Shown here: in pieces, positions 1 to 5,876 of the stretch | How positions within the stretch are numbered: position 1 is the first letter of the stretch | Layout: each line of letters starts with the position of its first letter | Source: an uncultured Candidatus Saccharibacteria bacterium | GTDB lineage: Bacteria > Patescibacteriota > Saccharimonadia > Saccharimonadales > Saccharimonadaceae | Reading direction: 5' to 3' | Length of the DNA stretch: 12,584 nt | NCBI GenBank assembly: GCA_946185175.1 | Contig: CAMHIH010000013.1 | Coordinates: forward strand, 1-12,584 | Program-made: the position numbers and the translations under genes | The notes under the pieces: generated by a model | Database searches by the model: none | The model's input: the letters and a program-made list of their open reading frames with translations, nothing else | Told to the model about the DNA's origin: nothing

Positions 1-318
1 ATTGCAGTTGGCTCGTCCGGCATGGCTGTCAATGCGACGTCAGTAACCCAAACAACTGTCATGATTAATCTAACAAGTAGTTACACTGGTGCCTTAACTT
101 TTGGCGACATTAGCTATTCGCCAGCCAAGTCTTACCAGTCCGTCTTGATATCTTCCGATAAGTTAAGCCTCGGTAGTACTTATACGCTGAAAATTAACAA
201 CACCGATGTTCAGAGTGTCACGCTTAATAATGTTATTACGACCTCTGGTACGGCTGGTATGCAGCCAGGCATGGGTCAGGGTCAGCAGGGTGGCATGCAA
301 GGCGGTGGTCGCCGTTAG
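1..318 (+). CDS. C-terminal end of a secreted carbohydrate-binding-type protein (5' truncated)
   Basis: The reading frame is open from base 1 and ends at TAG (316-318), so the gene starts outside the window. About 105 residues are visible. The segment with ALTFGDISY, KSYQSVLISS and LGSTYTLKI resembles, from memory, the C-terminal module of Cthe_2159/DUF4353-type carbohydrate-binding proteins, where a short sheet ending in a 'YQSLVISSPxL..G.TYT' pattern follows a beta-helix. The last 25 residues are low-complexity, rich in Gly, Gln and Met, and end in Gly-Gly-Arg-Arg. There is no membrane anchor or sorting signal at this end. The protein is probably exported, because such proteins carry an N-terminal signal peptide, but that part is not visible. 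Family assignment is moderate. No clear terminator follows, except possibly the hairpin at 358-382. Confidence 0.6.
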   Translation: MAVGSSGMAVNATSVTQTTVMINLTSSYTGALTFGDISYSPAKSYQSVLISSDKLSLGSTYTLKINNTDVQSVTLNNVITTSGTAGMQPGMGQGQQGGMQGGGRR

Positions 319-336
319 GCAAAAAACCAAAAAATA

Positions 337-345
337 TGATATAAT
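337..345 (+). promoter_or_regulatory. Extended -10 promoter for aspS
   Basis: TGATATAAT: a perfect TATAAT at 340-345 with an upstream TG at 337-338. No convincing -35 is visible. Transcription would start near 351-353, giving a leader of about 70 bases before the aspS ATG. This is one of the few genes here with a real 5' leader. Confidence 0.6.
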
Positions 346-357
346 ATAAACAGGGTA

Positions 358-382
358 GGACTCGCGTTCTTGGCGCGAGTTC
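358..382 (+). promoter_or_regulatory. Hairpin in the aspS leader (possible terminator or attenuator)
   Basis: ACTCGCG (360-366) pairs perfectly with CGCGAGT (374-380) around a 7-base loop. G-T and G-C pairs extend it to 358/382. It is followed by TTCTT, a weak U-tract. If the -10 at 340-345 is used, the hairpin lies about 7 bases from the 5' end of the aspS transcript. It could protect the mRNA or attenuate it, or it could terminate the upstream gene. I see no T-box specifier or antiterminator motif. Confidence 0.5.
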
Positions 383-422
383 TTCTTATCAAATAACAAA
401 AAATAATGGAGCAATCGTTTTT

Positions 423-2189
423 ATGAGAGCATTAGCCAAAGATCTCACTGTCAAATCTGGAAAAGTTGAACTGGCTGGCTGGGTGAATTCTCGTCGCGAT
501 CACGGTGGTTTAATCTTTATTGACCTGCGTGACCATACTGGCGTAATTCAGCTTGTCGTCGACCCGAAGACCGAGAATGCTTTTAATTTGGCTGAAAGCT
601 TGCGCGATGAATTTGTGATTCGCGCCACCGGTACTGTTCGTAAACGCGGTGAGGGTCTCACTAATCCAAATATCACAACTGGCGATATTGAGGTGGTAGT
701 CGAAGATCTTGTTTTACTAAATCGTTGCGATCCGCTCCCAGTTAATACACATGACGAAGGCGCAGAGAGTAGTGAAGAGATGCGTCTTCGTTACCGCTAT
801 CTTGATTTGCGTCGCCCAAGCATGCAACATCGTCTTGCTCGCCGTGCCAAATTCTATAAGTTCATGCGCGACTATATGGAAGACCACGATTTTATTGAAG
901 TTACCACGCCAATTTTGGCCAACTCATCACCGGAAGGTGCGCGCGATTTTCTTGTACCATCCCGCCTGCATCCGGGTCAATTTTACGCTTTACCACAGGC
1001 GCCACAACAGTTTAAGCAGCTATTAATGGTTGGTGGTTTGCCGCGCTACTATCAAATCGCACCATGCTTCCGCGACGAAGACCCGCGCGCCGATCGTCTT
1101 TATGGCGATTTCTACCAACTCGATCTCGAGATGTCCTTCGTAGATAATGGCGAAAAAGTACGCCAAACTATGGAGCCGCTGCTCGTAAAGCTTGCAACTG
1201 AATTTGCTCACAAAAAGATTGTTACTCCGGAAATTCGCCGCATTCCTTATGTTGAGGCTATGGAGACCTATGGCGTCGACAAGCCAGACTTGCGCTATGG
1301 TATGGAATTAATCGATTTAACCGACGACCTCAAAAATACTGAGTTTTCTGTTTTTGCAAAAGCTGAATGTGTCAAAGCAATCTGTGTTAAGGGTGGCGCC
1401 GACTTAAGCCGTTCACAAATCGATGGTTTTACTAACAAGGCCCGTAAGCTCGGTGCCGGCGGTCTTGCTTACTTAACCTACACAAAAGATGGCATTAAAT
1501 CTCCAATCGCTAAGTTCCTTAGCGAGGCTGAGCTAGATGCTATTACTAAGAAAACGGGTGCTACTGCTGGTGATGCCGTATTCTTTGGTGCCGATCAACG
1601 CGCAAAGGTCAACAAAGTTCTCGGCCAACTTCGCATTGCCTTTGCTGATCACTTTGGCTTAAAGAATCCAGACGAGGTTGCATTGTGCTGGATTGTCGAT
1701 TTTCCATTTTACGAATGGGATGACGGCGCCAATAAACTAGATTTTGGCCATAACCCATTCTCGATGCCAAAAGGTGGCCTTGAAGCGCTCGAGGCTGCAA
1801 AAACCGATGCGGAAAAACTTGCTATCGTGGCCGATCAATACGACATGGTTATGAACGGCTATGAAATTTGTTCTGGCGCAGTTCGCAACTTCAATCCCGA
1901 AATCATGTATAAGGTCTTTGGTATTCTTGGCTACGACGAAAAGTATGTCGAGGCTCGCTTTGGCGGCATGCTTAATGCCTTTAAGTTTGGCGCTCCGCCA
2001 CACGCTGGTTGTGCCTTTGGTATTGAGCGTATCTTTATGGTATTAGAGGATACTGAAAACATTCGCGATATTGTCGCCTTCCCGAAGAACGGCTCCGGTG
2101 TTGACTTAATGATGAACTCACCGTCATCGGTTGATGATTACCAAATTCGCGATTGTCATCTCCAACTCGTCGAGCCAGATGAAGAATAA
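423..2189 (+). CDS. aspS: Aspartyl-tRNA synthetase, bacterial type, predicted non-discriminating
   Basis: This 588-residue class II synthetase charges tRNA-Asp with aspartate in the cytoplasm, and its length is normal for the bacterial form. The N-terminal OB-fold anticodon domain covers about 1-105, with GWVNSRRDHGGLIFIDLRD at 19-37. The catalytic core follows, with motif 1 around FIEVTTPIL (157-165), motif 2 around FRDEDPRADR (216-225), and motif 3 as AFGIERI near the C-terminus. The bacterial GAD insertion lies at about 300-420. His27 in RRDHGG, and Gly78 in the RGEG segment, match the residues recalled for non-discriminating AspRS of Pseudomonas type; discriminating enzymes such as E. coli have Leu at the first position. 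That predicts Asp-tRNA-Asn formation followed by GatCAB amidation. GGAG at 408-411 lies 11 bases before ATG. Confidence 0.95.
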   Translation: MRALAKDLTVKSGKVELAGWVNSRRDHGGLIFIDLRDHTGVIQLVVDPKTENAFNLAESLRDEFVIRATGTVRKRGEGLTNPNITTGDIEVVVEDLVLLNRCDPLPVNTHDEGAESSEEMRLRYRYLDLRRPSMQHRLARRAKFYKFMRDYMEDHDFIEVTTPILANSSPEGARDFLVPSRLHPGQFYALPQAPQQFKQLLMVGGLPRYYQIAPCFRDEDPRADRLYGDFYQLDLEMSFVDNGEKVRQTMEPLLVKLATEFAHKKIVTPEIRRIPYVEAMETYGVDKPDLRYGMELIDLTDDLKNTEFSVFAKAECVKAICVKGGADLSRSQIDGFTNKARKLGAGGLAYLTYTKDGIKSPIAKFLSEAELDAITKKTGATAGDAVFFGADQRAKVNKVLGQLRIAFADHFGLKNPDEVALCWIVDFPFYEWDDGANKLDFGHNPFSMPKGGLEALEAAKTDAEKLAIVADQYDMVMNGYEICSGAVRNFNPEIMYKVFGILGYDEKYVEARFGGMLNAFKFGAPPHAGCAFGIERIFMVLEDTENIRDIVAFPKNGSGVDLMMNSPSSVDDYQIRDCHLQLVEPDEE

Positions 2190-2191
2190 AA

Positions 2192-2200
2192 TGCTAAAAT
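2192..2200 (+). promoter_or_regulatory. Extended -10 promoter between aspS and the next gene
   Basis: TGCTAAAAT: TAAAAT at 2195-2200 with TG at 2192-2193. It starts 3 bases after the aspS stop and lies 7 bases before the ATG at 2208. The transcript would therefore start at or within a base or so of the start codon. No Shine-Dalgarno is present in the 18-base gap. Confidence 0.6.
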
Positions 2201-2207
2201 AGAGCAT

Positions 2208-2714
2208 ATGAGCAAAAAAGTTAGCGCAGTAGTTATGGCGATTATCTTGACTTTAACTAGCGCTAATTTTTCTTATGCGCGCACGCTCAACGATGACGAG
2301 CTTGGTCTAATTTCGCAAACTTGCGGCAGTATTAAACTACAGTTACGCAATATTCAGAAGATCGACGCCAAGAATCGCGCCATACTTGGTAGCTATTATG
2401 AGACAATTAGCACGAATTTAATGCTAAACCTTAATCTTCGCCTCGTTAAAAATAATATGGCTAGCGCCGAACTTTCCGAGCTACAGACTAACTTTTCATC
2501 TGAGCGCGATTATTTTAAAGAAAAATATACCGAATATCAGCGCGAGCTTGATGCGCTCGTATTGATTGATTGTCGCCAAAAACCGCAAGAATTTTATAGC
2601 CAACTCGAGAAAGTGCGTACTAAGCGTGAAAAAGTCGACAATAGCGTGAAGCGCCTAAAAGATATGCTAATTGAACACCGTACGGCGGTTCTTAATTTGC
2701 GGAAGGGGCTCTAA
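2208..2714 (+). CDS. Exported helical coiled-coil protein, function unknown
   Basis: I do not recognise a family. The 168 residues start with a typical signal peptide: KK at 3-4, a hydrophobic core at 6-18, and likely cleavage after SYA at 22-24. The mature part is almost wholly helical and charged (about 40-165), with heptad-like runs such as RDYFKEKYTEYQRELDAL and YSQLEKVRTKREKVDNSV, so it is probably a coiled coil outside the membrane. The mature chain has two cysteines, Cys39 and Cys122, which could form a disulfide bond. There is no lipobox or C-terminal anchor. The ATG follows a -10 box by 7 bases with no Shine-Dalgarno, so translation is probably leaderless. The last base of the stop codon is the first base of the next gene's ATG, which suggests that the two products work together at the cell surface. 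Confidence 0.8.
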   Translation: MSKKVSAVVMAIILTLTSANFSYARTLNDDELGLISQTCGSIKLQLRNIQKIDAKNRAILGSYYETISTNLMLNLNLRLVKNNMASAELSELQTNFSSERDYFKEKYTEYQRELDALVLIDCRQKPQEFYSQLEKVRTKREKVDNSVKRLKDMLIEHRTAVLNLRKGL

Positions 2715-3145
2715 TGTCGGATAATGATAAACCAACACCAAACGAAAACGGCGAAGCAGCAGAGCAGCCAGTCAAAAAAATTAACGGTGGCCGCAACCTA
2801 ATTATTCTGGGTTTAGCAGCAATTGCGGTTGCAGTTACGACGAGTGGTATTAGTTTATGGATTTATCGTCAAAATGACATTTATCTTGATCGCTCGCGGC
2901 CTGGCTTTATTTCAGACGGCGAAGAAAATGAAGACATTAAGATTGATAAATTCTCCGAAGAAGGCGAGATCTCCAAAGAAGTCCTAGACAAGTATCTGGA
3001 AGAATTCGATTACATACAAGGGAAGGTTGATGGACTCTCCAATGCATTTTCTACTGAGGCACTTGATGACAAAAATTTCCTCTATGACGACGAAGAGGAA
3101 ACTGTTGATGATTCTGAAACACTAGACTACGAAGACGCCTCGTAG
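2714..3145 (+). CDS. Acidic single-span membrane protein, function unknown
   Basis: This 143-residue protein has no family I recognise. Residues 1-27 are polar. One transmembrane segment follows at about 28-51 (NLIILGLAAIAVAVTT onward), then an outside domain of about 90 residues very rich in Asp and Glu, ending in YEDAS. With KK before the span, the N-terminus should be inside and the acidic domain outside. The start overlaps the previous stop as TAATG, and GGAAGGGG lies just upstream, so translation should be coupled to the exported coiled-coil gene. The 3' end overlaps the oppositely oriented Mur ligase gene by 24 bases (3122-3145). The acidic domain might bind cations or the basic coiled-coil partner; that is a guess. 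Confidence 0.8.
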   Translation: MSDNDKPTPNENGEAAEQPVKKINGGRNLIILGLAAIAVAVTTSGISLWIYRQNDIYLDRSRPGFISDGEENEDIKIDKFSEEGEISKEVLDKYLEEFDYIQGKVDGLSNAFSTEALDDKNFLYDDEEETVDDSETLDYEDAS

Positions 3146-4339
3146 CCAAGTATCGGCTGGACCCGCCGTCATTAAAACGATTAGCCAACCGTCAGCGCGC
3201 AACTGACGGATTTTTGCACCAAATTCATCATTTGTCTCGGCGACTTCGGCGACATTTTTATTATCCAGGGTTTTAATTAAGAACTCTGGCGTTAATATTT
3301 CTAAATTCGGATCTTCGCGTACGAGATATGTCGGCAGCCAAAAAATTTTATCTGCACCCAAAAATGCATCATGGTACTCTTTATATACTTCATGTTGCCT
3401 AACATTCTGGTGTGGTTGGTAAATTATTGCTAGTCCGCTGTAATTGTCGCGCCTTTTAAGCTCAGCAGCCATTTCGACTGTTGCGCGAATCTCTGCTGGA
3501 TGATGACCGTAGTCCGAATAAACGCCATCAGATATTCTTTCAAATCTTCGTCCGGCGCCAGGGAACTGATTTAGTGCCTGAATAATATTATTCTCGTCGC
3601 CATTATAAATGTTTTTCAATACTTCCAGGACGACACTTGCATCAGCGCGCCGTAGTTCACCCACCAGGGTGATTCTTGAATCAACTGTTGTATTTTTTAC
3701 AACATTTTCGCTTTGATTTTCGAATTGCTGAAAAGCGGCCCGATAATCATCAATTGTTGGATAAATATCGGGATGATCATAATCGACGGCCGTAATGGCG
3801 GCAATGTATGGATGATAGGCAAGAAAATTGCGATCATATTCGTCAGCTTCGTAGACGAAGTATTCAGCGTCTCGGTCAAATAAAGCACTCGGCGCCCAGC
3901 CTAAAGTGGTTCCAACCGCATAACTGACTGGGATATTTAGCTGGCGCATCGCCCAAATCAACATCGAGGTTGTGGTGGTTTTGCCGTGCGTACCCGCTAC
4001 GGCAATCATTTTAAGGCCCTGTTCCTTTACAAGATGCTCAAGAAATTCATCACGTTTACTAATTTTTAATCCTAGCTTTTTGGCAAGCAAGAGCTCAGGA
4101 TGGTCTGCTGGGAGGGCGGAAGTGTAGACGAACCAATCTATCTCCGCTTCGTCATATTTCTTTTGCAAAAACTTCCCATCTTGCTGACCATAAAAAACAT
4201 CAATGTCTCGTTTATCGATTTCACTCGCAATAGCGCCACGGGCTAAATCTGAGCCTACTACATCATATCCTGCATCTTTCGCAAGCTCAGCCAATGGGCC
4301 GATACCAGTGCCACTAATCCCAGAAAAATAAACTCTCAT
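3122..4339 (-). CDS. Atypical short MurC/Mpl-like Mur ligase
   Basis: Mur ligases couple ATP to amide bond formation on UDP-MurNAc in peptidoglycan synthesis (MurC adds L-Ala) or recycling (Mpl adds tripeptide). Seen here: N-terminal Rossmann part FSGISGTGIGPLAELA (5-20), P-loop GTHGKTTTTS (116-125), EADEYD (164-169), DYDHPD (186-191), GAGRRFE (261-267), SDYGHHPAEI (275-284) and YQPHQNVR (307-314). The protein has 405 residues, against about 450-490 for MurC. By eye the central domain lacks 50-60 residues, and the usual GxHNxxNA motif reads GELRRADA (227-234), losing two Asn that I recall as invariant. MurC versus Mpl cannot be settled. I start at 4339 because a TATAAT lies 6 bases upstream; the in-frame ATG at 4355-4357 lies upstream of that box. 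It could be a divergent paralogue. Confidence 0.85.
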   Translation of the reverse strand: MRVYFSGISGTGIGPLAELAKDAGYDVVGSDLARGAIASEIDKRDIDVFYGQQDGKFLQKKYDEAEIDWFVYTSALPADHPELLLAKKLGLKISKRDEFLEHLVKEQGLKMIAVAGTHGKTTTTSMLIWAMRQLNIPVSYAVGTTLGWAPSALFDRDAEYFVYEADEYDRNFLAYHPYIAAITAVDYDHPDIYPTIDDYRAAFQQFENQSENVVKNTTVDSRITLVGELRRADASVVLEVLKNIYNGDENNIIQALNQFPGAGRRFERISDGVYSDYGHHPAEIRATVEMAAELKRRDNYSGLAIIYQPHQNVRQHEVYKEYHDAFLGADKIFWLPTYLVREDPNLEILTPEFLIKTLDNKNVAEVAETNDEFGAKIRQLRADGWLIVLMTAGPADTWLRGVFVV

Positions 4340-4345
4340 ACTGCA

Positions 4346-4351
4346 ATTATA
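4346..4351 (-). promoter_or_regulatory. -10 box of the Mur ligase gene
   Basis: TATAAT on the minus strand, 6 bases upstream of the ATG at 4339. It predicts a leaderless transcript and decides the start: the ATG at 4355-4357 would lie upstream of transcription. Confidence 0.6.
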
Positions 4352-4392
4352 TACCATCGAAAATGCTATTGTTTTTTCTAAACTTTTTATGG

Positions 4393-4401
4393 TAATATAA
4401 T
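4393..4401 (+). promoter_or_regulatory. -10 promoter of the small surface-protein locus
   Basis: TAATATAAT, with TATAAT at 4396-4401. A TG at 4390-4391 would suit the alternative hexamer TAATAT. The predicted transcript start is near 4408, about 45-60 bases before the likely start codon. It is divergent from the Mur ligase promoter 45 bases away. Confidence 0.45.
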
Positions 4402-4454
4402 ATTTCCAGGATTGTCTCAGGAGTTATATTGTTGGCAATTTAACGATATAAGGA

Positions 4455-4777
4455 ATGGGAGTAGTTGTGTTAAGAAAGGCTCGTTCTCGAAAGAGAACGT
4501 TAGTTGGAATTGCTTTTCTAGTATTCGCCGCAGCAGTTTTAGCGGGCGGACTTTTTGCGTTCTTGCCACCAAGACCGGCATGCTGAATGCTGATATAGCC
4601 GGCGAGTACAGTTATTCTGACGATACTCAAACAATCGTATTTTACTATCGTGAGATTTTGCCGCCAGCCCCAGATAATCCAAATACATCTGATGGCATGA
4701 AAGTGATACCAATAGCCGGCTTCGGCGCAATCCTTGTATTTGGCCTAAGTTTTATCGCTAAACGTCGCCGTTCCTAG
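4455..4777 (+). pseudogene. Frameshifted small surface protein with sortase-type C-terminal signal
   Basis: Two frames give two halves of one plausible surface protein. From ATG 4455 (or GTG 4467, which has GGGAG 5 bases upstream), frame 1 encodes a basic N-terminus RKARSRKR and a hydrophobic signal/anchor LVGIAFLVFAAAVLAGG, then stops at TGA shortly after FLPPRPAC. The other frame continues with GEYSYSDDTQTIVFYY, which looks like the end of a MucBP-type repeat. A sorting-signal-like tail follows: NPNTSDG, a hydrophobic stretch VIPIAGFGAILVFGLSFIA and KRRRS, ending at TAG 4775-4777. One extra T in the T5 run at 4552-4556 would join the halves into 107 residues. So this is a frameshift, a sequencing error in a homopolymer, or decay of a longer surface protein. 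The second frame is also open upstream to TTG 4412, but that part looks unlike protein. Confidence 0.6.
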
Positions 4778-4779
4778 TG

Positions 4780-4788
4780 TGTTAAAAT
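4780..4788 (+). promoter_or_regulatory. Extended -10 promoter of the two-span membrane protein gene
   Basis: TGTTAAAAT: TAAAAT at 4783-4788 preceded by TG at 4780-4781, starting right after the preceding TAG stop. The ATG at 4800 is 11 bases beyond the box, so the leader would be at most about 5 bases. Confidence 0.6.
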
Positions 4789-4799
4789 GAATAATAGTT

Positions 4800-5516
4800 A
4801 TGGGTGGCGTGAAGAAGAAAAAGCCGCGTTCGCTATTAGCTAGGATTTTTCAGGTCAAAAATTGGAAACTGATTCTGATATTAATTTTGATGCTATTCGT
4901 TTCGGCCACTTTATTGCGCCTCGATCACATTGAGATGATAAAGCTGCGCCAAGATGTTCTGGATACCGATGCCAGAGAAGACGCTACGAATGATGAAATT
5001 ATCGCCAGCCTCAATAAGCTTAAAGAGTTTACGACTAAACACATTACCATCGATGCTTATGAAGAGAATGGGGTAGAGCATATTCGATTTGGCACCGGAC
5101 GTATCGTGTTAGCCAATTCGTATTATCGCAAGGCCAATGAAGTGCTTACGAAGGCACAAAATGAGGCAGATAATTACGTTACTAATCCAAACGGCAATAT
5201 TTACCGCCAGGTAGCAGACATTTGTGATGCTCAGGGGAAACGCTACGGTTGGGCCTACCCAGACCCGCGTTACATTAACTGTTGGCAGGATGAGCTGGCT
5301 AAATTCCCATCAAGCGAGGAATTGCAGAGCCAAATTATTGCCCAGATTCCGTCTGCTGAACTTTATGAGTATGAGTTTGCCTCGCCCTATTGGTATCCTT
5401 GCGCCTCTGGTTTTGCTATATTAACCTGCGCTATTCTTATACTTCTCATTCTAATTCGCATTATCATTTGGTTTGGTTATAAGATACTAATATTTATAGC
5501 TGAACATACCCGATAG
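4800..5516 (+). CDS. Two-span membrane protein with an outside domain, function unknown
   Basis: I recognise no family in these 238 residues. The N-terminus is strongly basic (KKKKPR at 5-10). A transmembrane helix follows at about 24-40 (LILILILMLFVSATLL), then about 160 residues likely outside the membrane, then a long hydrophobic C-terminal segment at about 203-233 that spans once or folds as a hairpin. The outside part has a helical, charged first half (45-125) and a second half with YRQVADICDAQGKRYGWAYP and RYINCWQDELAKFP. It holds Cys142 and Cys161, and Cys201 sits at the second span; a disulfide is possible. No catalytic motif is evident. The gene has its own -10 box and almost no leader. 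It is followed by the strong promoter of the 68-residue protein, without an obvious terminator. Confidence 0.8.
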   Translation: MGGVKKKKPRSLLARIFQVKNWKLILILILMLFVSATLLRLDHIEMIKLRQDVLDTDAREDATNDEIIASLNKLKEFTTKHITIDAYEENGVEHIRFGTGRIVLANSYYRKANEVLTKAQNEADNYVTNPNGNIYRQVADICDAQGKRYGWAYPDPRYINCWQDELAKFPSSEELQSQIIAQIPSAELYEYEFASPYWYPCASGFAILTCAILILLILIRIIIWFGYKILIFIAEHTR

Positions 5517-5528
5517 AAAACACCGTAA

Positions 5529-5554
5529 ACCCCTTGACAATCTTTCTTAGGGGT
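5529..5554. repeat. Inverted repeat ACCCCT-N14-AGGGGT over a promoter (possible operator)
   Basis: ACCCCT (5529-5534) and AGGGGT (5549-5554) are perfect inverted half-sites, 20 bases centre to centre. The left half touches the -35 TTGACA (5534-5539), and the right half ends 2 bases before the -10. There is no U-tract after it, so it is not a standard terminator. Two-turn spacing across the promoter spacer suits a dimeric repressor or activator. Coincidence cannot be excluded. Confidence 0.4.
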
Positions 5555-5562
5555 CATAAGAT
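5534..5562 (+). promoter_or_regulatory. Consensus -35/-10 promoter of the 68-residue protein gene
   Basis: A perfect -35 TTGACA (5534-5539), a 17-base spacer and TAAGAT (5557-5562). The transcript start should be near 5569. It is the best sigma70-type promoter in the window. AAGGAGG at 5577-5583, a full Shine-Dalgarno, follows 11 bases before ATG 5595. Confidence 0.8.
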
Positions 5563-5594
5563 GAAAACATAATATTAAGGAGGAAAAGCTTAAA

Positions 5595-5801
5595 ATGGCT
5601 TACGAACACACCAACTCAAAGGGCGTCAAGTACTATCTTCACAAGTCCGAAGTTACCCTTCGTGGCGGCAAGCAACAGACTATTTATTTCTTCACCAAGA
5701 CTGCAAAGAATGCTAAAGGCACTCCATGTGACCTTCCAGCAGATCGCGAAGTTAACGAAAACCCACGCAACGGTTTCTTGACTGTTTCTCGCAAGAAATA
5801 A
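5595..5801 (+). CDS. Small basic conserved protein, function unknown
   Basis: This gene encodes 68 residues, starting MAYEHTNSKGVKYYLHKSEV. Similar sequences with 'HTNSKG..YYL', 'LRGGK.Q.IYFF', 'LP.DREV.ENPRNGFL' and a basic tail are, as I recall, widespread in CPR genomes as hypothetical proteins. I cannot name a function. The composition is basic (Lys/Arg-rich), with one Cys and no signal peptide or membrane span, so it is cytoplasmic. Nucleic-acid or ribosome association would fit its size and charge but is unproven. Expression signals are the strongest in the window: a consensus promoter, AAGGAGG at 5577-5583, and a GNRA-loop terminator 20 bases after the stop. It is therefore a single-gene unit, probably abundant. 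An inverted repeat across the promoter suggests regulation. Confidence 0.85.
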   Translation: MAYEHTNSKGVKYYLHKSEVTLRGGKQQTIYFFTKTAKNAKGTPCDLPADREVNENPRNGFLTVSRKK

Positions 5802-5821
5802 TGGTTACTTTAAGTGTTCTT

Positions 5822-5850
5822 AAGATGGCCTCGCGAGAGGTCATCTTTTT
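5822..5850 (+). terminator. Intrinsic terminator after the 68-residue protein gene
   Basis: AAGATGGCCTC (5822-5832) pairs with GAGGTCATCTT (5837-5847): 11 pairs with one G-T wobble around a GCGA tetraloop (GNRA class). The T run reaches 5850. This is the clearest plus-strand terminator here. Confidence 0.9.
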
Positions 5851-5861
5851 CTCCTTCTATT

Positions 5862-5870
5862 TGCTAAAAT
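5862..5870 (+). promoter_or_regulatory. Extended -10 promoter of the LexA-like gene
   Basis: TGCTAAAAT (TAAAAT at 5865-5870, TG at 5862-5863), identical to the element at 2192-2200. The ATG at 5877 is 6 bases beyond the box and there is no Shine-Dalgarno, so the mRNA should be leaderless. I see no E. coli- or Bacillus-type SOS box. Confidence 0.65.
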
Positions 5871-5876
5871 ATAGAT

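Noticed and set aside
4340..4357. Upstream ATG of the Mur ligase (six extra residues)
   Set aside because: It lies upstream of the TATAAT box 6 bases before ATG 4339. The family N-terminus (MRVYFSGISG) begins at 4339.
4429..4443. TTG-TTG-GCA-ATT-TAA mini-frame after AGGAG at 4419-4423, a possible leader peptide
   Set aside because: Four codons with a TTG start are too little to call; the AGGAG may be chance.
5529..5554. ACCCCT/AGGGGT as terminator of the two-span membrane protein gene
   Set aside because: There is no U-tract after the stem and it overlaps a consensus promoter; an operator is more likely.
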